Shown: piece by piece, positions 27,401 through 36,212 of the stretch
Layout: each line of letters begins with the position of its first letter
Position numbering within the stretch: position 1 is the stretch's first letter
Source of the DNA: an uncultured Clostridia bacterium
GTDB taxonomy: Bacteria > Bacillota > Clostridia > Oscillospirales > Acutalibacteraceae
Assembly (NCBI GenBank): GCA_947625485.1
Contig: CANQOP010000002.1
Coordinates: 62,001-126,000, forward strand
DNA: 64,000 nucleotides
Direction: 5' to 3'
The notes under the pieces: model-generated
What the model saw: only the letters and a program-made list of their open reading frames with translations
Database searches by the model: none
What the model was told of the DNA's origin: nothing
Position numbers and translations under genes: made by a program

Positions 27401-28058
27401 CAGAATATTCGAGAAATTTTTCAGCTTTTTCGGACTGCTTTTTAAGAGGACCCACACGTTCCTCCAACTCTGTGACAATATCACGAAGTCTGAGAAGATT
27501 GTCCTCCGTATGCTTTAACTGTCGTTCCGACTCAAGTTTTTTGTATCTGTAGCGCGAGATACCGGCGGCTTCCTCAAATATTTCTCTCCTGTCCTCACTT
27601 TTTGAGGAAACAATACTGTCAATCTTGCCCTGACTTATCATCGAATAACCGTCACGTCCGAGACCTGTGTCCATAAACAGTTCATTTATATCCTTGAGCC
27701 GAACCTGACTGCCGTTTATAAGATACTCGCTCTCTCCGCTTCGATAGTATCTTCTCGTTACAGAGACATCATCGCCGTCGAAAGGCAAAAACCTATCATG
27801 GTTTTCAATGTTCATAGTTACCTCTGCATAACCGAGAGCTTTTCTGTCGTCTGTACCGTTAAAAACCACGTCCTCCATACGAGAGCATCTGAGCGTTTTC
27901 GGAGACTGCTCACCGAGAACCCAGCGTATAGCATCTGTGATATTGCTCTTACCCGATCCGTTAGGTCCTACTACAGTGGTCATACCTGTGTCAAATGTTA
28001 ATTTAGTTTTATCGGGAAATGTTTTAAAGCCCTGAATTTCGAGGGATTTTAACAGCAT
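24492..28058 (-). CDS. smc: Chromosome segregation protein SMC
   Basis: Condensin ATPase that loads at the origin region and organises and separates chromosomes with ScpA and ScpB, neither of which is in the window. The 1188-residue protein has Walker A GPNGSGKSN at residues 32-40 and a first coiled coil to about 500. The hinge lies at about 510-680, including GIHGPVSRII and GGRATFLP. A second coiled coil is followed by the ABC signature LSGGEKALVAIAL with Walker B FCVMDEIEAALDE. Length and layout are standard. Confidence 0.98.
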   Translation of the reverse strand: MLLKSLEIQGFKTFPDKTKLTFDTGMTTVVGPNGSGKSNITDAIRWVLGEQSPKTLRCSRMEDVVFNGTDDRKALGYAEVTMNIENHDRFLPFDGDDVSVTRRYYRSGESEYLINGSQVRLKDINELFMDTGLGRDGYSMISQGKIDSIVSSKSEDRREIFEEAAGISRYRYKKLESERQLKHTEDNLLRLRDIVTELEERVGPLKKQSEKAEKFLEYSEEKKDIEIALWVNTLNNSNKVLKEEEDKISISRLQHDEADKALNDIQAEIESIYAKNGEYSADIESIRSNINDIIAEISSKKSSVSVAENDILHNRENITRLEEEIQKVDTDAEDALTSIEEKHAKIKELKAVIEEKQELYNETSEKLNIVNIDSSRSGDKIQTLSAKLSELTSQSADARVTQMTSVTSVTELQARIESILSTNSQRLEQYNTTLEMSEKYKKQIDKCNEEVESLSNSIKGLELKLSARQKKRDDLKTQADNLMLDTQEVLRKVKLLEDLERNLEGFSYSVKNVVQAANRGQLKGIHGPVSRIINVPAEYTVAIEIALGSAMQNIVTSTEQDAKSAIAFLKKKDGGRATFLPMNTIRPKSLNENGLDDCYGFIGIASDLCDCKPEYESILKSLLGRIVVAEDLNAATVIAKKYGYRFKVVTLDGQVVNAGGSLTGGSFGKKSGLLSRASEIAKNKAKAEELNKKAEDAAVEYDKAVTEYASVEGEILGTRADLSKAQQERVRVLTESKALENDLNSQKQAIDGAEKEVKNCKERIEQYKIDEKRAKEQLDDINWSISQYEAQLEEITGNRSKLTARREEMSEQLQNIRLEIVTAKKDIETYNSEIAYAVSTEEGRDNRKSQLNNEIEGFNDIISNTKTRISELQKDIDVLNSKVNSLNKEIEDLNLKKDSFEKRSAELRNLEREKNNEREISGRELARLEERRINLKKEYDNIISKLWEEYQLTKKEAEESAVRLESISEAQSRLNALKGKIRALGTVNVSAIEEYKEVSERYEFISAQVDDVEKSKKEIEKLIKGLTKQMQEEFIVSFEQINRNFTYTFKELFGGGTASLALTDPEDILTSGIDIIVHPPGKIVVHLEALSGGEKALVAIALYFAIMKVRPAPFCVMDEIEAALDEVNVDRFAQYVRNLTQKTQFILITHRRGTMEEADVLYGVTMQDEGVSKLLELRASEVSEKLGL

Positions 28059-29051
28059 TTAATCACCCTTGTCCTTAATTTCAACCTCATATTTTCCGAG
28101 TGTTTCGTCCTTTTCGATAGTTACGTTATACCCAAGACTATTTAGTCTTCGGATATTTGTCTTATTCTGCCCTATTAATTTTGATACAGATTTAGGACTT
28201 ACACATATTACAATATTTTTATTATCAGTCAGCTTGTTTTTAATATTTCTATAAAAAATTTCAGTCTCACACAATTCCTTAAAAGCGGGGTGATAACCAC
28301 ACGAAATCTGATTTTTTATGAGGTCGTTACTGTAGTGGAGACCGACTCGTATCACGTTTATTCCGTTTTTTTCAAACAACGTCATAATATCGGCGCAAAG
28401 TCTGACTGACTGCTCTAAGGTATAAGTCTTATAAGCACCTCTCAAATATAAATCCGCAAGCTCCGTATTTTTCATTACCACTGTCGGATAAATTCTAACG
28501 CACTCCGGCTTTAGCTTAACAAACTCCAAGGCAGTTTTCATATCGCTTTCGGCGGTTGCTTTATATAATCCGGTCATCATCTGCAAGCCTAAATTAAATC
28601 CGTGTTTTTTTATTGTCTTTGCGGCGTTTCTCACATCATCGGAGGAATGTCCGCGATTATTCGCTTTTAGCACTTCATCGCTCATAGACTGCGCGCCAAG
28701 CTCAATGGTAGTTACTTTATAATTCTTTAAAAGATTTAAAACCTCATCATCAATATAATCGGGACGCGTAGATATTCGTATGCCCATAAATTTGTCTATA
28801 TAAGACGTTGCAGCATTAAGCAGGGAGAGCATATACCCTCTGTCAATTGCTGTAAAGCTGCCGCCAAAAAAAGCAATCTCGGAATTATATGTATTTTCAC
28901 CCAGATTATTTATTGCATTTTCAATGGTTTCCTTTACATCTTCTGCCGTCGGCTGATAAGCCTGTCCTGTTATCTCTTTCTGATTGCAGAAAGAACATTG
29001 ATGAGGACAGCCGTTGTGCGGAATAAAAACAGCAACGTTATTGTGCTTAAT
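28059..29051 (-). CDS. Elp3-like radical SAM protein, apparent AUU start
   Basis: The track starts this ORF at 28832, but the same frame stays open upstream to 29051. Those 73 missing codons contain the radical-SAM triad CPHQCSFC and the GGSFTA motif. Upstream the frame closes at a TGA, and no ATG, GTG or TTG exists in between. ATT 29051 gives a product starting MKHNNVAVFIPH, which I recall as the usual N-terminus of this family, so I take AUU as the start; it overlaps the rnc stop. The 330-residue protein ends in a KH-like stretch (SKLIGQNKTNIRRL). It resembles the catalytic part of Elp3-type tRNA-modifying enzymes and lacks the acetyltransferase domain; substrate unknown. Nearest upstream Shine-Dalgarno is GGAG, ten bases away. 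Confidence 0.82.
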   Translation of the reverse strand: MKHNNVAVFIPHNGCPHQCSFCNQKEITGQAYQPTAEDVKETIENAINNLGENTYNSEIAFFGGSFTAIDRGYMLSLLNAATSYIDKFMGIRISTRPDYIDDEVLNLLKNYKVTTIELGAQSMSDEVLKANNRGHSSDDVRNAAKTIKKHGFNLGLQMMTGLYKATAESDMKTALEFVKLKPECVRIYPTVVMKNTELADLYLRGAYKTYTLEQSVRLCADIMTLFEKNGINVIRVGLHYSNDLIKNQISCGYHPAFKELCETEIFYRNIKNKLTDNKNIVICVSPKSVSKLIGQNKTNIRRLNSLGYNVTIEKDETLGKYEVEIKDKGD

Positions 29052-29724
29052 AACCCATCAACTCCAAAGCCTCTCTTGCAGCATTTTGCTCAGCCTCTTT
29101 TTTGCTCCTGCCGCCGCCTTTTCCTATAACATTGCTGTTAAGGCGCACCTCAAAAACAAAGTGCTTATCATGGTCGGGTCCACTCTCGGACACGAGGTTG
29201 TAGTAGAGCTTTTCTCCGGGATTTTTCTGAACAATCTCCTGCAAAGTAGTCTTATAATCCTTAAACGGCTTTTTGCTCTTGCTTTTAAGTTCGGGAACGA
29301 TAAATCTGAGAATATGAGTTGCCGCGTGTTCTATTCCGCCGTCTAAGTATATCGCCGCGATAACCGCCTCGAAAGCGTCCGAAAGTATAGAAGGACGGTC
29401 TGCGCCGCCGCCGTTTTTCTCACCCTTGCTAAGATACAGGTAATCGCCGAGATTAATTTGTTTTGCAAATTTATATAGTGCTTTTTCACACACGAGGGAG
29501 GCTCTTAGCTTTGTAAGTTCACCCTCGGGTAATTCAGGCAGGCTCTCAAAAATATAATCAGCTACAACGATAGAAAGCACAGCGTCTCCCAAAAATTCAA
29601 GTCTCTCGTTGCATTTTATATTCTTATCCCTATGCTCGTTAGCGTAGGAGGAGTGAGTAAGAGCCTCCTGCAATAAAGCCTTTTTTTTAAATCTATAGTT
29701 AATAATATTTTCAAAATCTTTCAT
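29047..29724 (-). CDS. rnc: Ribonuclease III
   Basis: Cuts double-stranded RNA in rRNA precursors and mRNAs. The 225-residue protein has the catalytic signature NERLEFLGDAVLSIV, further acidic ligands in DAFEAVIAAIYLDGG, and a C-terminal double-stranded RNA-binding domain (about residues 155-225: DYKTTLQEIVQ, KGGGRSKKEAEQNAA). It starts one base after the plsX stop; the usual acpP gene between plsX and rnc is missing. Its stop overlaps the Elp3-like gene. Confidence 0.97.
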   Translation of the reverse strand: MKDFENIINYRFKKKALLQEALTHSSYANEHRDKNIKCNERLEFLGDAVLSIVVADYIFESLPELPEGELTKLRASLVCEKALYKFAKQINLGDYLYLSKGEKNGGGADRPSILSDAFEAVIAAIYLDGGIEHAATHILRFIVPELKSKSKKPFKDYKTTLQEIVQKNPGEKLYYNLVSESGPDHDKHFVFEVRLNSNVIGKGGGRSKKEAEQNAAREALELMGY

Positions 29725-30711
29725 TTATTTCACTGCCTTAGCTATTTCCTCGACAACATTTGCGTCAACATAGTTTTTTGTCAGTCTCAAAGCATTTTTA
29801 AAGGTTCTTGCTTTCGCGCTGCCGTGCGCCTTAAAAACAGGTTTTGCAGTACCCATAATCGGAGCACCGCCGTATTCGTTGTAATCAAACTCTTTAACTA
29901 ATGTCTTTAAATCGCTAATAATTAAAGCAGCAGCCAGCTTATTTTTAGCGCTCTTTGAAAGCAGTTCCTTAACCTTACCCATAAGAGCTTTCGCAACTCC
30001 CTCATAGGTCTTGAGAACCATATTACCCGTAAAACCGTCAGACACAAAAACATCGCACGCACCGTACGGCAGGTCCCGCGCTTCTACATTTCCAACAAAA
30101 TTGAGCTGAGAATCTTTAAGGAGTTCATACGCTTTATGCTGTAGTTCAAGTCCCTTGTGTTCCTCGGTTCCTACATTCGCAAGTCCTACTCTCGGGTTAT
30201 TTATTCCCATAACCTTTTCCATATAAGCCGAACCCATTATAGCATACTGCAAAAGCATTTCAGGGCGCGACTCCAGATTAGCTCCCGCATCTACAAGCAT
30301 AAAGCAACCGCCGTTAAAATGTGGCAAAACAGGCGCAAATCCGGGACGTTTAACGCCCTTGATTCTTTTAACGAGCAAAGTTCCGCCCACACACAGCGCG
30401 CCGCTGTTGCCGGCGCTCACAAACGCGTCTCCTTCGCCGTCAGCGAGCATTTTCATAGCTACAGTCATAGAGCTGTCTGGCTTGCTTTTAAGAACGGACT
30501 GCGGGTCGTCGTCAGCCGAAATAACCTCGGTAGTATTTATAAGCAGCATTTTTGAAATATCTACGCCGTTTTCCTCAGCCGACTTTTTTACAATATTCTC
30601 ACTGCCGACAAGAATAATATCGAGTCCGTATTCCTGCCTGGCCTCTTCGCACCCTTTTATTATTTCAAGCGGCGCGTTGTCTCCGCCCATTGCGTCTACA
30701 ATTATTCTCAC
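29725..30711 (-). CDS. plsX: Phosphate acyltransferase PlsX
   Basis: Makes acyl-phosphate from acyl-ACP and phosphate, feeding PlsY in phospholipid synthesis. Family marks are IVDAMGGDNAP at the start, SAGNSGALC, and DVFVSDGFTGNMVLKTYEG. The 328 residues match. GTG start overlapping the trmFO stop (GTGA). No fab or acpP genes accompany it, unlike the common fapR-plsX-fabD-fabG-acpP order. Confidence 0.96.
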   Translation of the reverse strand: MRIIVDAMGGDNAPLEIIKGCEEARQEYGLDIILVGSENIVKKSAEENGVDISKMLLINTTEVISADDDPQSVLKSKPDSSMTVAMKMLADGEGDAFVSAGNSGALCVGGTLLVKRIKGVKRPGFAPVLPHFNGGCFMLVDAGANLESRPEMLLQYAIMGSAYMEKVMGINNPRVGLANVGTEEHKGLELQHKAYELLKDSQLNFVGNVEARDLPYGACDVFVSDGFTGNMVLKTYEGVAKALMGKVKELLSKSAKNKLAAALIISDLKTLVKEFDYNEYGGAPIMGTAKPVFKAHGSAKARTFKNALRLTKNYVDANVVEEIAKAVK

Positions 30712-32021
30712 AGCATCACGTCCTCTAAGTATTTATCCAAATCAGCAAGCGCCCTGTCAGCATAAGCCTCTCCGCGCAGTTTTTTGTCTCTCGGTCTGTT
30801 TTCAAGCTCGGGAAGTATTCCGAAATTAGCTCCCATCGGCTGAAAATCTTTCACCTTCTCGTCCGCGATATATCTGCTGAGACTGCCGATAACTGTAGTA
30901 TCGGGCAAAAGTACGGTATTCTCGCCTTTTAATGCTCTTTGCGCGTTTATTCCCGCGATTATTCCCGACGAGGCGGACTCCATATATCCCTCAACTCCCG
31001 TGATTTGTCCTGCGAAAAAAATATTACCATTGATTTTTGTACTAAAATCGCTGTTTAAAACCTTCGGCGAATTGAGAAATGTATTTCTGTGCATTACTCC
31101 GTAACGCACAAATTCAGCGTTTTTGAGTGCAGGAATGAGACTGAAAACGCGCTTTTGCTCTCCAAACTTCAGGTTAGTCTGAAATCCGACAAGATTAAAC
31201 ATAGTCCCCTGCGAGTTCTCTTTGCGAAGCTGTAATACCGCCCAAGGTCTGTGACCTGTGCGCGGGTCTGTGAGTCCTACAGGCTTCATAGGTCCGAAAC
31301 GAATAGTGTCGTGACCTCTCTGCGCCATAATCTCGATAGGCATACAGCCCTCGTACACTCTCGGGTCACGAACATCAAAATCGTGCACGGGAGCTCGTTC
31401 TGCATTTACAAGAGCTTCATAGAAAATCTCGTATTCTTCCTTGTTCATAGGACAGTTGAGATAATCTGTCCCATCGCCCTTGCCGTAACGGGACTCAAAA
31501 AAGGCTATGTCCAAATCAACGCTGTCCAGTGTAACAATCGGAGCGGCCGCGTCATAGAAAGACATTGCGCTTCCGAACCTATCATATATCTTCTCGGCAA
31601 AACTGTCGGAAGTAAGCGGTCCTGTAGCGATTACAGTAATCCCATCTTCAGGAATTTCGGTGACTTCTTCGCTTATTATATCTATATTTTCATTATTTCT
31701 TATGACATCGGTTACATATTTCGAGAAAATCTCTCTGTCTACAGCGAGCGCGCCTCCCGCGGGTACTCTCGCTTTATCCGCGGCTTTAAGGAGTAATGAG
31801 TCGAGCCTTCGCATTTCCTCTTTCAAGAGTCCGGCGGCTGAGCTCACTCTATCCGCTTTAAAAGAATTGGAGCACACAAGCTCGCAAAATAAATCCGATT
31901 TATGTGCTGGACTCTTTTTTTGGGGCTTCATCTCATAAAGCTTTACTCTTATTCCACGCTTAGCAATCTGATACGCAGTCTCGCAGCCTGCGAGACCCGC
32001 GCCTATAACATTAATATGCAT
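30708..32021 (-). CDS. trmFO: Folate/FAD-dependent tRNA m5U54 methyltransferase
   Basis: Methylates U54 in the T-loop of tRNA using methylene-tetrahydrofolate and FADH2. The N-terminal FAD-binding motif is GAGLAGCETAYQIAKRG, followed by FCELVCSNSFKAD, which includes the conserved cysteines. PMKPVGLTDPRTG and the C-terminal GQITGVEGYMESASSG close the FAD site. 437 residues. Adjacent to topA (TAATG overlap), the common Firmicutes arrangement. Confidence 0.96.
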   Translation of the reverse strand: MHINVIGAGLAGCETAYQIAKRGIRVKLYEMKPQKKSPAHKSDLFCELVCSNSFKADRVSSAAGLLKEEMRRLDSLLLKAADKARVPAGGALAVDREIFSKYVTDVIRNNENIDIISEEVTEIPEDGITVIATGPLTSDSFAEKIYDRFGSAMSFYDAAAPIVTLDSVDLDIAFFESRYGKGDGTDYLNCPMNKEEYEIFYEALVNAERAPVHDFDVRDPRVYEGCMPIEIMAQRGHDTIRFGPMKPVGLTDPRTGHRPWAVLQLRKENSQGTMFNLVGFQTNLKFGEQKRVFSLIPALKNAEFVRYGVMHRNTFLNSPKVLNSDFSTKINGNIFFAGQITGVEGYMESASSGIIAGINAQRALKGENTVLLPDTTVIGSLSRYIADEKVKDFQPMGANFGILPELENRPRDKKLRGEAYADRALADLDKYLEDVML

Positions 32022-34096
32022 TAGCTTTTAACTGTCTTTTCATAGCCGCAATCCTTATTCTGACAGAATAGCACCTGTTTTTTACCCTTCTTCTTGAACA
32101 AAATTTCACCGCACTGCGGGCAATACTCGTTTACAGGCTCATACCACGAAACAAAGTCGCACTTGGGATAATTACTGCAACCGTAAAACACAGTTTTTCT
32201 CTTTGTAGTTTTAACTATAACATCGCCGTCGGAACATTTAGGGCACTTAACGCCGACCTTCTGAAAATACTTTTTTACATTTTTACACTCAGGATAGCCG
32301 GGGCAGGCAATAAACTTACCGAACCTGCCGACTTTTATAACCATATTTCTTCCGCAGTTTTCGCAGATTATATCAGTTTTATCCTCTTCAAGCTGAATTT
32401 TTACTCCATCCATTTCGTTTTTGGCCTTGGAGAGAGTTTTGTCAAAATCTTTATAGAAATCGTCAATGAGAGTTTTCCACTCAACGTCGCCGTGTTCAAC
32501 CGTATCCAAATCCTGCTCCATCTGAGCGGTAAACTTAACGTTTACAATTTTCGGAAAACGCTCCTTCATCAGCTTTACCATAGCCTCTCCAAGCTCGGTT
32601 GGAACAAGAGTTTTGCTCTCTCGCTTGACGTACTCGCGGTTAGTAATTGTCGAAATTGTAGCGGCATATGTTGAAGGTCTGCCTATACCGTGCTCCTCGA
32701 GCGCTCTGATAAGCGAAGCTTCTGTATAGCGCGGAGGCGCTTGGGTAAAGTGTTGATTAGGAACTATTTCCTTTTTGCGCACCGGCATACCCTTTTCAAG
32801 CTCAGGCAGTTCAGTAGTTTTCTCCTCCTCAACGTCTTTACTTTCCACATAAAGTGAAGTAAATCCGTCGAATGATACCCTGTATCCGGAAGCTTTAAAA
32901 ACGTAGCCGTTACCTTCAATGTCTGCACGCGTAGTTTTCTGAACGCACTCGGACATCTGTGACGCGACAAAACGCTTCCAAATAAGGTTGTAGAGCTTAT
33001 ACTGGTCGCTTGTAAGGTTGTGCTTTATACTGTCAGGCTCTAATGACGGCATAGACGGACGTATAGCCTCGTGTCCGTCCTGAGCATTGGAACGCGATTT
33101 AAAATATCTCGGCTTAGCAGGCAGATACTTTCCGCCGAAAGTCCTGCCTATATATTCGGTAACTTCCTCAATAGCTTGGTTGGATATTCTGAGAGAATCA
33201 GTACGCATATAAGTTATAAGACCTGTCGCTCCCATTCCGTCAATTTCAATTCCTTCATACAGTTCCTGTGCAACGCGCATAGTACGCCTCGACTGGAATC
33301 CGAGTTTTCTTGACGCCTCCTGTTGTAATGTAGACGTAATAAACGGAGGTGCGGGAGATTTTTTTCTAGTACCGTTCTTTACGCTCGTTACTGTATACTC
33401 CGCATTTTCAAGCTCTTTAAGAATTTTTTCCGCTTCTTCTTGGTTGCTTATTTTATCCTTTCCTAAATACAAGGTAGCATGAAAAGCTTTTCTTGAGCCC
33501 TTAGGAATAAATTTTGCGTCAATGCTCCAGTATTCTTCAGGCTTAAAGGCTCTTATCTCCTCCTCCCTGTCCACGATAATCCTGACCGCAACGGACTGAA
33601 CTCTGCCCGCCGACATACCGCGCCTGATTTTCTGTGAAACAAAAGGACTTAGCTTATAACCTACAAGTCTGTCGAGCACACGGCGAGCCTGTTGGGCATT
33701 TACGAGATTTGTGTTTATACTTCTTGGCGAGCTCATACCGTTACTGACGCCTGTTTTTGTTATTTCGGTAAACTCTACTCGGTTCGCATCGTCAAGACTT
33801 AAACCGAGAATATACGCTAAATGCCAGGAAATAGCCTCGCCCTCACGGTCAGGGTCGGTCGCGAGGAAAACTTTATCCGAGTTTTCAGCATGCTTCTTTA
33901 TATCCTTTACGAGCGACTCCTTGCCCTTAATTATTGTATAGTTCGGCTCGTAGTTATTTTTTATATCAACACTAAGTCTTGCATTCGGAAGATCACGTAC
34001 ATGACCCATCGATGCAATAACATCGTAGTCTTTTCCTAAATATTTTTTAATTGTCTTAGCCTTTGCAGGCGACTCAACAATAACAAGATTTGACAT
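32021..34096 (-). CDS. topA: DNA topoisomerase I
   Basis: Type IA enzyme that relaxes negative supercoils. The N-terminal Toprim domain carries IVESPAKAKTI and LATDPDREGEAI. The catalytic tyrosine lies in ITYMRTDS. The C-terminus carries three four-cysteine zinc fingers (CENCGRN...CPGYPEC, CPKCSDG...CSNYPKC, CPQCG...CQNKDC). The 691 residues match Bacillus TopA. An 80-base gap separates it from dprA; a TATAAT is present there but no convincing -35, so a promoter is possible only. Confidence 0.97.
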   Translation of the reverse strand: MSNLVIVESPAKAKTIKKYLGKDYDVIASMGHVRDLPNARLSVDIKNNYEPNYTIIKGKESLVKDIKKHAENSDKVFLATDPDREGEAISWHLAYILGLSLDDANRVEFTEITKTGVSNGMSSPRSINTNLVNAQQARRVLDRLVGYKLSPFVSQKIRRGMSAGRVQSVAVRIIVDREEEIRAFKPEEYWSIDAKFIPKGSRKAFHATLYLGKDKISNQEEAEKILKELENAEYTVTSVKNGTRKKSPAPPFITSTLQQEASRKLGFQSRRTMRVAQELYEGIEIDGMGATGLITYMRTDSLRISNQAIEEVTEYIGRTFGGKYLPAKPRYFKSRSNAQDGHEAIRPSMPSLEPDSIKHNLTSDQYKLYNLIWKRFVASQMSECVQKTTRADIEGNGYVFKASGYRVSFDGFTSLYVESKDVEEEKTTELPELEKGMPVRKKEIVPNQHFTQAPPRYTEASLIRALEEHGIGRPSTYAATISTITNREYVKRESKTLVPTELGEAMVKLMKERFPKIVNVKFTAQMEQDLDTVEHGDVEWKTLIDDFYKDFDKTLSKAKNEMDGVKIQLEEDKTDIICENCGRNMVIKVGRFGKFIACPGYPECKNVKKYFQKVGVKCPKCSDGDVIVKTTKRKTVFYGCSNYPKCDFVSWYEPVNEYCPQCGEILFKKKGKKQVLFCQNKDCGYEKTVKS

Positions 34097-34176
34097 TATT
34101 TTTTCATAACCTTTCCGTCCACATTATACATTTATAGTTACTGAAACCTTACCGTGGACAAATAAGGTTCGCGTAA

Positions 34177-35373
34177 TCAGACTAAAACATAGCCTCTGCC
34201 CTGAACCGATTTAATTAGCTTTTTGAGTTCCAGTACTGTAAGTACAGGCAGAATTTCATTTACAGGTAATTTGGTTATTTCAGATATTTCGTCAATATAC
34301 ACAGGCTTATTGCCAATCGCATAATAAATATCGCTTTGCTCTTTAGTCAAATTAAGATTTTCTTTATGAACGGGTGCTTCCGTGATGTCCTTTGAACGTA
34401 TACCGTAAACATCAATTGGTGCTTTTCCCTTCACGGGTACTACCTCAACGTAATCGTCATACGGAACGGAATCCGAGGATATTTCACTCGTCGCGTAGAT
34501 GTTATCATATGCGTCCAATATATCCTTATAATCAGTGACAAGCTCTGCAATCCTATCTTTTATCAGCTTATTTGTACCGTCAAAACGCGAATCTATAGAA
34601 CCTGCAAGAGCGAATATCTTCTTATTAATATCTTGCTCCAGTCCACATTCGACCGTAATCAGCGAGCCGCTCTTTTTCCCTGCCTCAATAACAAGAATAC
34701 CGTCCGAAAGTGCGGAGATAATCCTGTTTCTCTGCGGAAAATGAAACGGAAACGGCTCAGTATCGGGCGGATACTCCGAGATAACAGCGCCCTTAAACGT
34801 TATATCTCTGCGTATGCGCTCGTTTTCTCTTAAGTAATCGTAATTAATTCCGCACCCCAGGACGCAAATTGTCACCCCGTCAGCGGCAAGCGCGCCGACG
34901 TGCGATGACGTATCTATGCCCCGAGCGCCGCCGCTTATAATTGTAACTCCGTGCTTTGCAAGATTTTTCGCGAAGTCATACGCGGCGTTCATTCCATATA
35001 CAGACGCACGTCTCGTTCCGACAATACCTACGGACATTCTTTCATCTATGTCCGGCATAAATCCCGAAACATACAAAACGGCAGGAGGATCGTCTATAGA
35101 GTACAGACACTTTGGATACAAGCTGTCCTCTATTGTAATCATTTCATAACAGTAATGACTACACTTACGGATAATTTCATCTGATACTGAAAGAGGGGTT
35201 TTACCAAGCTTTTCAATCTCATTATTGTTGAAAAGTCCCGACAGAATCCACTCAGATTCACCTCCGTAATAAAAATCTTTTATACTGTCATAAATCTGAG
35301 TCAGCTGTTTTGCAGCCGGCGTACAATATCCGATTGCCTGAGTAAACCAAATCCAGTACTCTATGTTCTTCAT
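34177..35373 (-). CDS. dprA: DNA processing protein DprA
   Basis: Binds incoming single-stranded DNA and loads RecA during transformation. The Rossmann-like core shows VGTRRAS, SGGARGIDTSSH, CGINYDYLREN and FPQRNRIISALSDGILVIEA. A C-terminal winged helix (about residues 340-398, LTKEQSDIYYAIG) closes the protein. I start at ATG 35373: it overlaps the upstream stop (ATGA), whereas the track start reads five codons into that gene. Part of the dprA-topA-trmFO order typical of Firmicutes. Confidence 0.95.
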   Translation of the reverse strand: MKNIEYWIWFTQAIGYCTPAAKQLTQIYDSIKDFYYGGESEWILSGLFNNNEIEKLGKTPLSVSDEIIRKCSHYCYEMITIEDSLYPKCLYSIDDPPAVLYVSGFMPDIDERMSVGIVGTRRASVYGMNAAYDFAKNLAKHGVTIISGGARGIDTSSHVGALAADGVTICVLGCGINYDYLRENERIRRDITFKGAVISEYPPDTEPFPFHFPQRNRIISALSDGILVIEAGKKSGSLITVECGLEQDINKKIFALAGSIDSRFDGTNKLIKDRIAELVTDYKDILDAYDNIYATSEISSDSVPYDDYVEVVPVKGKAPIDVYGIRSKDITEAPVHKENLNLTKEQSDIYYAIGNKPVYIDEISEITKLPVNEILPVLTVLELKKLIKSVQGRGYVLV

Positions 35374-36152
35374 TTTACAAGTTCCCAAATTATTATGCTC
35401 GCGGCAACAGCCGCATTCAGAGACTCGGCTCTGCCCTTCATCGGTATGGTAATCAAAGAGTCACAAGCCTCGACCGTAGACTTTTTCAGTCCGTTGCCTT
35501 CGTTTCCGACAGCTACGATACACGGAGTTTTAAATGTAATATCCGTTATATGATCGGCATTTCTGTCAATGACAGACGCATATGATGTCAGCTCTTTATG
35601 CGACTTAATAAACTCTTCAATTGACTCAGTAATAATATACTCCAGTCTGAAGACTGCTCCCATACTTCCCCTTACAACCTTCGGAGAATATATATCACAG
35701 CAATCCTTGGACATAACAATACCATCAATCCCGACTGCCTCGGCGGTTCTTAGAATCGTTCCGAGGTTAGACGGGTCCTGAACGTTATCAAGAGCTAAAA
35801 ATTTACTGTTGTCTTTTATTTTATCAAATAGAGTGCTTTTGTCAAGAGTTTTTATAACGCAAAGCATACCCTGCGGAGACTTCGTATCTGATATATAACA
35901 GAAAAGCGAGTCGGAAACCACATAGAAACTATTTATATTTTTACTGATTTTATTAATTATATCACAATGTTTTTCAAGTGCGTTTTCGTTTACAACCAAG
36001 GCGGTAATTTCGGCTTCAGATAAAAAAGCGTCTTCGCACAGTCTAAGTCCCTCAGCGACAAACTCTCCGCGTTCTCTGCGGTATTTCGAGTTTTTCAAAA
36101 GTTTTTTTAGGTGTTTTATAAAAGGATTATCTTTTGCAGTAATTTTAATCAT
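35370..36152 (-). CDS. SpoU/TrmH-family RNA methyltransferase
   Basis: SAM-dependent 2'-O-methyltransferase of the SPOUT class. All three SpoU motifs are visible: NVQDPSNLGTILRTAEA, VAVGNEGNGL and IPMKGRAESLNAAVAASI. An N-terminal substrate-binding extension (NPFIKHLKKLLKNSKYR.ERGEFVAEGLRL) is of the YsgA/RlmB type. 260 residues. Such genes often neighbour rplT or pheS in Firmicutes. The target (23S rRNA or tRNA) cannot be told from sequence. It starts about 25 bases after the rplT terminator and overlaps dprA by four bases. Confidence 0.9.
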   Translation of the reverse strand: MIKITAKDNPFIKHLKKLLKNSKYRRERGEFVAEGLRLCEDAFLSEAEITALVVNENALEKHCDIINKISKNINSFYVVSDSLFCYISDTKSPQGMLCVIKTLDKSTLFDKIKDNSKFLALDNVQDPSNLGTILRTAEAVGIDGIVMSKDCCDIYSPKVVRGSMGAVFRLEYIITESIEEFIKSHKELTSYASVIDRNADHITDITFKTPCIVAVGNEGNGLKKSTVEACDSLITIPMKGRAESLNAAVAASIIIWELVK

Positions 36153-36176
36153 AATACCACCGACAGAAATAGCAAA

Positions 36177-36200
36177 TGCGTTTGGGTTATCCCAAACGCA
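36177..36200 (-). terminator. rplT terminator
   Basis: Perfect ten-base arms tgcgtttggg / cccaaacgca with the four-base loop ttat lie just after the rplT stop. The minus-strand tail (TTTGCTATTTC) is only moderately T-rich, so partial readthrough into the methyltransferase gene is likely. Confidence 0.7.
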
Positions 36201-36212
36201 ATTACATTTTAA

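Noticed and set aside
28059-28832. Treating the 257-residue track ORF as a complete protein or as a truncated pseudogene
   Set aside because: The same frame stays open for 73 further codons carrying the radical-SAM motif; only the start codon is unusual.
34097-34176. Promoter for topA
   Set aside because: A TATAAT is present but no convincing -35 at the right distance.
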